Below, one piece after another: positions 24,648-35,284 of a stretch of 64,000 nt of DNA (positions are counted from its first letter, which is position 1; every line of letters starts with the position of its first letter). Position numbers and translations under genes: made by a program. This DNA comes from Austropuccinia psidii (Eukaryota > Basidiomycota > Pucciniomycetes > Pucciniales > Sphaerophragmiaceae): contig JALGQZ010000011.1 in assembly GCA_023105745.1 (NCBI GenBank), positions 21,292,975 to 21,356,974 on the forward strand. Direction: 5' to 3'. The notes below the pieces were generated by a model. It did not search any database and was not told the DNA's origin. It saw only the letters and a list, made by a program, of their open reading frames with translations.

Positions 24648-26889
24648 TTATATTAATTAACTCATAATTTCTTTTTCATTTTGTTCATTCTTTCTTTATA
24701 ATTTCATTCACTCATTTCATTGAAATTATGACTCTTTGATTCTTATGAACCTTATGATTCATTGTCACCTCTCAATTTTCTCTCATTCATTCTTCATTAT
24801 GAAAATTGAAAGCTGACCCAAATTTTATTTTTGTCTCTTTTTCTTAAATCTCATCTCAAATCATAATTTTAATTCATTCATTCGTCAGGCGACATCTTAA
24901 TTTTCATTTGATGTCAAATTTTTCATCAAGTTATTCAGACACATTTTTCACATCAAGATTCATATTTGATTCATTCTTCAAGAATTTTTATTTTCAAAGA
25001 AGAAATCACTTTATTTTGATTTGATTGATTGATTTGACATAAATTGATATTGAACTCAATAAAATTGTCAACCTGTGACTCAAAACAGAGCACTAGCATG
25101 ACATCCAACATACCATAAATAATGGCATGACAAGTATTGAACAAACATAGTCAATACAGGTAATAAATAAGAGGAAAAAACTCCTCTTAAATAAACACCA
25201 ACCTTATCCAAACAGAATAAGGAAACCTAGAGGAGAATAAACAAGTCAAAACCCTTATTTTCACCTCTCATCTAACTTATGCATATTTAAGTTATCCTCT
25301 ACCAAAATGGTAATTTTCTTAAAGCTCACATAGAGAGCTACACATTGGTTTCATCCATGTTGCTGTAACACCACTACCACTGGAGATACCATATGACCTT
25401 TATTTTAAAACCAAGACCCCCCTGAAATTCAAAGAGGGCTTGTACAAAGCTGTACAAAAGTATAGCCAAATTGAAGATCTAAACAAGAGATTTAATTTGA
25501 GACACCTTAGACCTCTGTATCTCTTAAATTGACTGAGGGATCTTGATTCAAAGGTTTAACAACCAAAATACAGATATTCTGAAAACAACAAAGTAAACAA
25601 ACCCCTGTATCTTTGGCATACACTCATACAACTGTACAGTGTAATATACCAAGCTGTAGAGCTAATCAAGCCCTACAAGAATTTATCATCAGAATACAGA
25701 TATCTTCCAAATTGAAGAAGATATCTGGTATGGAAGTTTTTGACGCCTCATACTGATGTACAAAAATACATCCAAAAACTTAAAACCCTTATAACTTTTG
25801 CTATTTTAAAGAAGGGTAAACATGAAGCATACCAACTTAAAGAGCTCATTAAGCCTTTCAATTCTGTGCTCTTGGTTTCTTGATATTTTAAGAACTGACT
25901 GAGATATCTTGATTGGAAGGTTTTTCTAGCATTACATGACTGTATCAAACTTGTATCAAACAGTATTTCTCTCATACTGAAAATAATATACTTATGAAGA
26001 TATAACCTCTCTAAAATCATCATTATTGATCATACAGACACCAGAACAACGTCATCCAAGTGCTGATGTGGCAGGTGAAAAGTCTTTTCACCCTGTATTG
26101 ATCCAGAATGATCATTTGTGGTTCCAAAACCACAATTCTGCCTCTATTGACGTCATAATTGATGATCCAGAACCACAGACTGATCATTGGAGTGAAAATT
26201 TTCACTCCTTTGACGTGTGAAGAGTTAATAACTCTTGACAGCCTTGAAAGATATAAAAGGAAGGGGTTTTTCCTTGAAAACCCATCATCTTTATCTTATT
26301 ATCCATATTCTTACGTGATAAAACTGTTATCAATCAGTAGTTTCCTTAGAATTATCATTAAAGATATAATTAGAATATAATTATTGCAGTACTTCTTTAC
26401 AGTCAAAGATATTAGAGTATTGCAACCCAGGTCCTCAACAGACTCATCACCACTGTTACCACGTTGCAGTAGGACCTGAAGATTTAAATTTATTTGTTTT
26501 TTGACATGTCACAGTCACAATACTAGCTTGTAACTACATTTTATAGCTACTATATAGACTCGCCCTGACAAAAATTGATTGACCTGAAGATTTCATTGAT
26601 TTTGCTGATTTTTCACATCAAGAAATTTGACATAAATTAATTTTTCTTCAAGAATTCATTTTTATTGATTGATTTTCTGCAAGATTTTGATTTTGATTTA
26701 TTGAATTCAAGTTTTCATTTGACATTTAATTGATTGATTTACCTGAAGATTTCATTTGATTTATTGATTTTATTGATTTTCCTCAAGATATTGATTTTGA
26801 TTTTTGACTTCAAGCATTATTTCAATTGCCTCAAGTTCTCATCTTCAAATCTTGATTCTTTTCACTTTATTTCATTTTATCCTGAAATC
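24648..26889 (+). other. Leader of gypsy-1 with a nested solo LTR
   Basis: Starts TTATATTAATTAACTC (primer-binding region, tRNA not identified). It is rich in TTGATTGATTTGA and TTCAAGA-type low-complexity runs as in gypsy-2. Without the nested LTR (25066-26571) it is about 0.73 kb. Confidence 0.75.
25061..26576 (+). mobile_element. Solo LTR, family B (25066-26571), TSD AAAAT
   Basis: A 1506-bp insert, TGTCAACCTGTGACTC .. GACTCGCCCTGACA, with perfect AAAAT duplications at 25061-25065 and 26572-26576. It is the reverse complement of the copy at 4870-6366. A TATA-like GATATAAAAGG (about 26251) lies about 320 bp from the end. It is the innermost layer of the deepest nest in the window: family B in gypsy-1 in the giant transposon in gypsy-2 in a family D LTR. 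Confidence 0.95.
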
Positions 26890-28228
26890 ATGCCCATACA
26901 ACACTCACCTCCTGCAGGGCAGACAAGATCTCAGGCCAGAACTCCAGCTGTTCTCACTACAACTCCAAGGGCTCCTCTCGATGGCACCCCAGCAGTTTCT
27001 CAACTGAGGGCCAAATTGGACAGAGGACCTACTTTGGAAGGAGCAGCACCGTCCAGGAAGGAAGTAAGAGTGCCAAGAAGATCAAGCTCATTCTCAGGAG
27101 TAGTTGGCAGATTTCCAGGAACTTCAAGGACCATTTTCAAGGGTCCAGGTAAATATGGTGAAGAGGAGGAGGAGAATTCTGTGGAAGAGGAAGAGTTGGA
27201 TGGTACTGAAGTTGTCCCTGCTCCTGTGGAGGCATCCGAAGGTACTGGAGGGCCAACTCTAGCCCAGTCTAATCAGCCTGTCTCTCATCATTCTGAACCA
27301 TCTTTCTTGGCCATTATGCAGCAAATGACTCAAATTATGGCCAATCTTCAAGCAGCTTCATCCTCTGAAGAATCAAGACCACCAGCCTTCAAGACTCCAT
27401 CTATGAAGGCACCAGAATGCTTTGATGGGACTCAACCCTTCAAAGTTAGAAGCTTTATTCAGTCTTGTCAATTGATTTTTCATAATGATCGGGCAAACTT
27501 CACTCAAGACAGAAAGAAGGTCCTTTATGCCACTTCATTTCTTATTGGCAGGGCTGCAAAATGGATTGAGCCTTATCTTTCCAATCACACCAATCAAGAT
27601 CCAAATTACCTTCTCACTTCATGGAAATTATTTGAATCTCAACTCTTCACCTTATTTGGGGACCCAAATGAAGTCAGAAAAGCTGAAGCAGAATTGGATT
27701 CTCTAAGAATGAAATAAGGTTGGCATGCATCTTTATACATTGCTGATCTCAGAAGTCTTGTCTCAAGAATTGGAGATTGGGGTGAAAGCGCTCTTATCCA
27801 TCATTTCAGGAAGGGATTTCCATCCAGGATTTTGGATCAATTGGCCTCCCATCCTTCAAGAATTGACTGTCTTCAAGACTTAATGGATATTACCCTGGAG
27901 CTTGATACCAGGTACCATGAGAGGCAAAATGAAAAGAGTCATCATCAAGAGAAGAAGACAGAAGCCTCAAAGTCAAGTTCTTCTCATCCTCAAAATTCTT
28001 CAAGCTCAAGTCATAAGAAGTAGAAGAATTTTCAGAAGAGGGACAAGCCCCATTCTTCTTTGTTGAATAAGGACTTCAAGCTCATGAACTCTGAAAAATA
28101 AAGAAGAATCAAGGAGGGTCTTTGTACCTATTGTGGTGGGAAGCATAGTCTTGAGTCCTGTATCGAAAGGCCTAAAAACAAGCTTACCCAACTGTCAGGC
28201 AAATTTGACAGCCAGGGAAAAACCTGAG
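26890..28228 (+). pseudogene. gypsy-1 gag
   Basis: The ATG at 26890 starts MPIQHSPPAGQTRSQARTP, a basic, Pro/Ser-rich N terminus. An acidic segment (EEEEENSVEEEELDG) follows, then the capsid-like region (PSMKAPECFDGTQPFKV; CQLIFHNDRANF; GRAAKWIEPYLSNH; LFTLFGDPNEVRKAEAEL) and a zinc knuckle CTYCGGKHSLESC (C-X2-C-X3-H-X4-C, about 28125-28163). In-frame stops at 27715-27717, 28021-28023 and about 28099 interrupt it. Upstream in-frame codons from 26734 belong to the leader; the ATG at 26890 is chosen because protein-like composition begins there. Gag assembles the cytoplasmic particle and binds RNA. Confidence 0.9.
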
Positions 28229-28730
28229 TGAAGATCATGTTGTGTTCAATGGTCTTCACAGTTTTCCATCCAGAGCACAATTGTGCATTCTGAATACTGG
28301 TGTCAAAAATTCCATTAAATTTTTGTTTTTTCTTCTCTCTCTGATATGTTTTACAGTATTCTCATTGATTCTGGTGCTACCAACTCATTTATTGCAAAGC
28401 AGTTTGTTCACAAGTATTCTTTGACCATGTCAGAACTCCCAGAGAAGATTCCCCTTATTATTCTTGACTCCTCAGAGTCTCCTTTCTTATTTATGACTCA
28501 CCATACTAAATATATGGTTGAGCTCCCTTCCTTCCCAAGCTTTGAATGGGACTTTTTAGTCATTGATACTCCCAAGGGAGAAGACCTCATATTGGGCTTT
28601 GACTTTCTTAATCATTTTAATCCATATATTGATTGGAGGCAAGGGCTGATCACCTTTAATTCTGATCATAAGGACTATTATGATCCTTCAAAATTCTTCA
28701 GTAATGACTTTTCTTCTGCCAAATAATGTG
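28229..28730 (+). pseudogene. gypsy-1 aspartic protease
   Basis: The retropepsin-type active site LIDSGATNSFIAKQF lies at about 28365-28405, followed by the flap/hydrophobic part (LPSFPSFEWDFLVIDTPKGED) and the second conserved loop LILGFDFLNHF (about 28590-28620). The longest open piece is 28346-28726. The join with gag needs two frame changes around 28230-28345. The protease matures the Gag-Pol polyprotein. Confidence 0.9.
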
Positions 28731-31700
28731 CAGCTCTGGTTGGTGATTCTAGGAAACCATCATTGCCATCTTTTGTCCATATTCCTTCCCTTAATTCCCA
28801 TCAGTCATTACTCTCATCTAGAGATGAAGTCTTCAAAGAGATTCAAGATGTTGGAGAAGATGATTCTGAATCTTCACTTCATCTCTTCTTTGGGAATATG
28901 GACCTTCCTCCTTCATCTTATCATGACTCCCTGGAGGAGTTGTGGGATTAAGAGGAAGAGCCAGAAGAAATAGAAACCGTGATGAAGGTTGTTCCTTATG
29001 TTTATCACCAATACTTGGATGTATTCTCCAAGGTGAAAGCAGAAAAACTTCCTCCTCACCGCGCCTGTGATCATCATATTGAGCTGGAGGGGTCTCTACC
29101 TCCCGCTGGGGTGATCTACTCTTTATCAAACCAAGAGTCAGATACACTCAGGGCCTACATCTCAGAGAATGTAGAGAAAGGTTTCATCTGGCCAAGCTCC
29201 TCTTCAACAGGAGCACCTGTCCTCTTTGTCAAAAAGAAAGATGGTGGCCTCCGTTTGTGTGTTGATTACCGCAAACTCAATGCTGTTACTAGGAAGAACA
29301 AGTATCCTGCTCCTCCTATGAATCAGCTTCTTGCTGTTTTCAATGGTTCTTCTATCTTCTCCAAGATTGATTTGCGTGGTGCATATAACCTGCTCAGAAT
29401 CAAGGAAGGTGATGAACATTTGACATGTTTTAGAACTAAATATGGCAGCTATGAGTATTTGGTTATTCCATTTGGTCTCACCAATGCTCCTGCCTCTTTC
29501 CAAAACCTTTTCAATGATATTTTTTATGATCTTCTTGATATTTATGCTGTGGTTTATTTGGATGACATTATGGTCTTTTCCAAATCTGAAGAAGAGAATG
29601 TCACTCATTTGTCCACTGTTCTTTCCAGACTCAGAGCCAATAACCTCTTTGCTAAGGCCTCCAAGTGCCTGTTTCATGTTCCTAGTGTAGAGTATTTGGG
29701 TTATGTTGTTTCTTCTGAAGGGCTCAAGATGGACCAAGCAAATTCTCAATTGGCCACCTCCAAGAAACCTCAAGGCTCTTCAATCATTCCTTGGCTTTGC
29801 CAATTTTTACTTCCGTTTCATCAAGAATTATTCAAAGAAGATTAGTTCACTCACAAGTTTCCTCAAGAAAGATTCCCATTTTCCTCTCAATGAGGAAGAT
29901 CTTAGAAAGTTTCATCAACTCAAAGAGGCTTTCACAACTGCTCCAATCCTTTCTCACTTTGATCCTTCTTTACCCACCATTGTAGAGACTGATGAATCAG
30001 ATTATGCCTTGGGTGCTGTACTGAGTCAGATTTCTGACTCAGGAAAATATGCCATTGCATTTGATAGCCGTAAGCTTCTCCCAGCTGATCTTAATTATGA
30101 GATTCATGAAAAGGAACTCCTTGGCATAGTCTGGGCTCTCAAGCGTTGGAGAGCTTTTCTCCTTTCTCTTTCTTCCTCTTTTGAAGTACTCACCGATCAT
30201 TCATCACTTCAATATTTTATGTCATCAAAGATTCTTACTTGCCGTCAAGCCCGCTGGGCTGAATTTCTTTCTGAATTCCATTTTTCAATCACCTACCGCC
30301 CTGGCTGCTTGGCTACCCTTCCAGATGCTTTATCACGTTGGGATGACGTTTACCTGGAGAGGGGGGAAGATTTAATCAGCAAGAATCCAATGAATTATCA
30401 ACAAATAATCAAGCAAGATGAAATTGAAGCCTTAAAATTCTTTGCAGTCAAGGTGGAAGCATTTTCAAACTTGATTGAATCAATTCAGAAGTCATTATGG
30501 CAAGATTCTCAATATAGAAGTATCCTTCAAGATTTGGGTAAAGGTAAATCTGTCCAAGATTATTCTCTTGATTCCTCCTCCCAACTTCTTCTGTTCAAAG
30601 ATTGGGTGGTGGTCCCGAATGACCCCACAATTCAAATCAGCATACTTCAAAAAAGGCATCACTCTCCTCTAGCTGGACACCCTGGCCAAGAGAAGACTCT
30701 CAAACTTGTCAAGCGGGATTTCCACTGGTCCGGCATGACTCAATTTATCAAGGATTATGTATCATCCTGTCAACAGTGTTCAAGAAACAAAAATATTCAT
30801 CACAAGAAGTTTGGACTCCTCAAGCCCCTTCCAGTTCCAAGTGGTGCTTGGATTTGTCTTTCAATCAATTTCATCACTCACTTGCCACTGTTCAATTCCT
30901 TTGACTCAATCCTTGTCATAGTGGACAGATTCTCAAAAATGGCAGTTTTTATTCCAACAATGTCTTCAATCACTTCACTAGATTTGGCCCATTTATTCAT
31001 CAAGAATATTTTCTCAAAGCATGGCCTTCCCTCAAGCATTGTTAGTGATAGAGATTCTCTTTTTGTTTCTTCCTTTTGGACCAATCTTTTTCAGCAGCTA
31101 AAGATTTCAAGAGATCTGTCAACTGCTTATCATCCAGAAGCTGATGGACAGACAGAGAGGGTAAATTAGATACTAGAACAGTACCTTCGGATGTATGTCA
31201 GTTATCATCAAGATGATTGGAACACCTGGCTCCTCCTGGCTGAATTTTCCTACAATAACTCTGACCACTCTTCAACAAAACAATCACCGTTTTTCACTGT
31301 TTATGGGAGAGATACACAATTTGACTCAGTTCACATCACTCAAGATACTCCTGCTGGAAATTTATCAACAAAAATCCAATCAGTACATCAAGATGTCAAG
31401 AGAGAACTTGAAGTTGCCATAAACAGGTTTAAGAGGTATGCAAATAAAAGTAGAGCAAGTACACCTGTTTTCAATCCTGGTGACATGGTATGGCTTTCCT
31501 CCAAGAACATCAAATCAACTAGACCCACCAAAAAACTTTCTGAAAGATGGTTGGGTCCTTTTCCAATCTTGAAGAAATTCAGCACTCATGTCTACCACCT
31601 CAAGCGCCCATCTCAATGGAAGTCCATCCACCCAGTCTTCCATATTTCACTCTTAGAACCAGTCAAGACATCAAAAATCCCAGATAGGCATCAAGAGCCA

Positions 31701-31889
31701 CCTTTTCCAATCATTATTGAAGAAGAAGAGGAATGGGAAGTCTCTCAAATAATGGACTCAAAGCTTAAGAGAGGAAAATTATGGTATCTGGTGGAATGGA
31801 AAGGTTTCAGTCAAGACCCAGAAAGATCCACTTGGGAACCAACCAAAAACCTCAAGAATTGTCCTGAACTTGTCAAAGATGTTCATTAA
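28731..31889 (+). pseudogene. gypsy-1 RT, RNase H, integrase, chromodomain
   Basis: RT: VDYRKLNAVTRKNKYPAPP, IFSKIDLRGAYNLLRI, FGLTNAPASFQ and an intact YLDD box at 29555-29566. RNase H: VETDESDYALGAVLSQ, LNYEIHEKELLGIVWAL, VLTDHSSLQYF, all present. Integrase: zinc finger HHSPLAGHPGQEKTL..CQQCSR (HHCC), then the catalytic core, where the first Asp is replaced by Asn (SINFITHLP, about 30865), the second is present (IVSDRDSLF) and Glu is present in DGQTERVN. The C terminus has WLGPFPILKK and a chromodomain EWEVSQIMDSKL..WYLVEWKGF..STWEP ending at 31889. A frameshift near 29735 separates RT from RNase H, and an in-frame stop at 31167-31169 cuts the integrase. The chromodomain would steer insertion to particular chromatin. 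Confidence 0.93.
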
Positions 31890-32733
31890 TTATATTCTGA
31901 CAAGCCTGGCCCCAATTCTTCAAAAGCTTGATTCATTATGGTGCTTGTTGGGGAGAGGAGTTACCAAAAGTAAGTCCCACTCCTGGTATGCACCTTTAGG
32001 CGTATTCTACTCTTTTTATTGTTGTAAGCATCACCTTGGCCACTCTGTGAGCACTTTGCAATTTTGGACACAGATCTTTGGCATGGCTTTCAACTTCATT
32101 TCCAATATTACGGCCATTTTCACTGGGGACAACGGGCCATTCACTTTTCAATTCATTTCCAAGACTTCACAATTCAAATTCAGTCCTTCAACATTTTTGT
32201 TTTTATTTTTATGGCACTGGCGGGAGTGGTAACTACCAAAAGTAAGTTCCTCTCCTGGTGTGCACTTCCCTGGAGGGTCTACAATCCTGTAAAAAAATCA
32301 CCTTTGCCACTTTGTGAGCACCTGGCATCAAATTTCTCTTTCCAGGTCCTTGGCCAATTTCAAAATCAGTTATCAACCTCCATGATGAAGATTGGAACCT
32401 CCTCAAGGTTCAATTCATTTTTCATTTCTCTTTTCTCTTTCTTTTATTTTCATTTTCATTCTTTATATCAAATTTTATTTTCATTTTCATTTTATCATTT
32501 CAAATTTCATGTCAAGATTATCATTCATTGCAAACATCATCAATCTTGAAGCCAATCTCCAAAGAAGATCAAGCAAGTCCTGCATCATATGACAAATTTT
32601 TAATATCAGTTATTATTTTATTTTCCTCTTAAAAGAATTTTCCTCTATCCCACTGTCAATCCTTTCCAATAGCCTCAACAGGGTTCACCTTGTATTGGTG
32701 CTCAGGAGCTCACCAGTTAAAGGTGGGGGGTAC
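31890..32733 (+). other. 3' untranslated region and polypurine tract of gypsy-1
   Basis: No coding sequence. It contains a duplicated GGYGGGAGTGG..ACCAAAAGTAAGT..CTCCTGGTRTGCAC block (about 31950-31990 and 32220-32265). It ends with the polypurine tract AAAGGTGGGGGGTAC directly before the 3' LTR; this primes plus-strand synthesis. Confidence 0.8.
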
Positions 32734-34141
32734 TGTCACAACCATGGCAATTCACCTCCTTGGATCTCCATATGGCATATCAAGCCACAGTCCTTTTATG
32801 GCCAATTGGCAATATCCTTCACCAGTGGCCAATATGGCCACGTCATTATCTTGTGGACAATTTATGGCCCTTCACCTCAATCCAGAAGCCATAGCGGCAA
32901 TTTATGCCCAAATGGGCATTTCTGGTCATTTCCCTCAAAACCAGGGGAAATGGCCCAAGTGGCTGTTTTTGGCCATTTGAGCTCATAATGCGCATTTGCG
33001 CATTTTTGCGCACTTTGATGCAAAGTGTCCAAAAGACACTTTCCCGCCCTTTGGGGCAGTTTCTGGCTCAGAACCCAAGAGTAGCGAAAAACCCCAAAGG
33101 ACCCAGAAACACTTTGGAAAGCTCTGAAGCCATCACATCCACCTTTTCCCCTCTGCCTTTCCATCTCAAGACCTTTGGACGCAATCTTCTTTCCAATGAA
33201 CGAATATGCCATAAATGATGTTATATATCATTGTGCATCATTTTTCAACAGCAATTCAATGGTGGCAATATCAAATGGTAATTTCAACATTCCAACATAT
33301 AATCATGTCATCAGGGCACCCAATCATTCAGAGGACTCATCAAGGCTCAAGAGCAAGTGTTTCAGCGTCAAAGACCAATCACGCCATCAAGATGTCATTG
33401 GATAATTTCATTCACAGTATTCCTCCAAGGCAATACTGTTCCACCATTCTCAATGGATTCAAGAGGCAGTTCATTCATTCATTCATTCAATTGTCAAGTG
33501 TCAAAGCTCCACTCAATCCATCTTGGCAACCATATTCATTTCAATACAGTCTGGATCCATCAAGAACTGTATTTCATTTTCAAGCATGGAAATTCATTCA
33601 ACCCAGTTCAATTTCAATATTAGCCAGCTGTATCAATTGCCAAAACAATCAATACAGCCTCAAGGATCAATACAGATCAGTTTTCAGCCTGAAGAGCTCA
33701 AGCTCCCAACTTTTCACATATGCCAGCTACCCTTTCCACCCTGGGGGGTTTTTCCCCAGTTGATTAGTATACTTTGATTTTATTTTATCTTTATTTATCT
33801 CATCATTTTGTTAAGTGAATACTGATATTATCCAGTCAGTCATTTAGCACCTTTTCTCTTATTCTTTCTTTGCCTGTCAATGGATATTTGGTGGTCATAT
33901 CCTTACTAATTCCATTGTTCATTTTGACAGGTTGAAACAGTGATTAAGGAATTGCTTGGCTGGCTCTTTGGCCATTTGGCTTCTCTTTCTTCTCATTGCA
34001 TCTCATCTTGTACCTGCATATTTCTTAGAGGAATTTATTCTTTTATTTTTATTTCTTTATTCTTTTGAGTCTTCCAAGTGAGTTCCCTGATTGCTGAGTG
34101 CCAGGCCACTCTTGTATTTCTGTCCAAGCGCCCCTGTGACA
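32734..34141 (+). repeat. 3' LTR of gypsy-1 (family A)
   Basis: 1408 bp, TGTCACAACCATGG .. GCCCCTGTGACA, followed by the TSD TTTGA (34142-34146). It is colinear with the 5' LTR. Confidence 0.96.
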
Positions 34142-34750
34142 TTTGAAAAGATTTCATCTCATATCACTCTATTTTATCATAATACTGAGGTGCTTTATCT
34201 AGTTAAAGATATTACTGTACTTTCTTTGGCCCTTATGTCATCTTCCAAGTCACATAAATCCCGTTCAGGTTCTGTTCATGACTCAGATAGTGAATCTAGC
34301 ATAGAATATGTTCAAACACAGTCACCATTGAGTCCCAACATTCCTCTCACAACCCCTATCGCATCCTCAATGAATGTATCAGGTCTTAACATTAATGTGG
34401 GAAATCCAAAGGCTCCAGCTTCAAGCACTTGGTCAATCCCAAATATTTCCGTCACTCCAATTCCCCCAAATCCCACTTAAACACAAATGCATGTGTCTCG
34501 GGGGCCAGAAGGCACACCTCAAATCTCATCAAATGCTAATCCCCAATCAAAATTTCCACGTGAGTTCCTCCTTAATCCCAGTTGGAATCCAGACGAAGTA
34601 AACAGCCAACCCTCAATATTCCATCAGGATCTCAGGCTCATGTGGGTGATGAAAGGCATTTGGATGGGGGGCGACAAAAAGACCATTGGAAAATGTAACT
34701 TGAAGTGGTCTTTTGGAGGGAAATCCAGGATTGACACTTCACCAAAGTAA

Positions 34751-35284
34751 TGTAAGAGTTCCAACTGAAGGTGGATTACATTAATACAATGAGTAAGGTT
34801 GTTGGAAAGATAATAATAAGCTGATATACCTGAAGGTGGACAGCAATGTAATAAAATATGTTTGGTGAATGGTTTCAATGGAAAACTGAATGATAAGATC
34901 TTTAAGAATAAATGTTAATACTGCAGTAGCTACATAACAAATAACGTAAGAAGCATTACCTGCTAATGATTCTATTGAAGATGTTTCAATCAATTACAAC
35001 AAGGATATTGCTGGGGAGAACAGTCAATTATTGGTTATAAGAATAATTAGATGATACAGTAGAAATGAGGAACTGAGCTCTCTGAGGAATAGGAGTAGCT
35101 CGTGAGGGATGATGGTACTCCTTTTATAGTCAACATCATCATGTAGCAAATGATGACTGATGACTTCATGATCAACAGTAATTCTTTGTTTAAGAGCACA
35201 CTTCACATTCAATGTCATAATCAACGGTTATATTATCTTAGTTTTAATGGTCAACGCTATTTGTCAGCTGTGTTGATTTCAACA
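34751..35284 (-). repeat. 3' LTR of the copia element
   Basis: 534 bp. The sequence just inside it (35285-35295) reads, on the minus strand, CAAGGGGGGA: the polypurine tract. This fixes the element's orientation as minus. Confidence 0.93.

Larger units (their letters stand above)
23244..34146 (+). mobile_element. Complete Ty3/gypsy chromovirus-type element gypsy-1 (23249-34141), TSD TTTGA
   Basis: LTRs at 23249-24647 and 32734-34141 both run TGTCACAACC..CCTGTGACA. Perfect TTTGA duplications lie at 23244-23248 and 34142-34146. Between them are leader, gag, protease, reverse transcriptase, RNase H, integrase with a C-terminal chromodomain, 3' untranslated region and polypurine tract. A family B solo LTR (25066-26571) is nested in the leader. 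The element is structurally complete but coding-defective. It is the same internal family as gypsy-2, the element that hosts the giant transposon. Confidence 0.96.

Noticed and set aside
29204..29773. 189-codon minus-strand frame
   Set aside because: Antisense shadow of the gypsy-1 reverse transcriptase.
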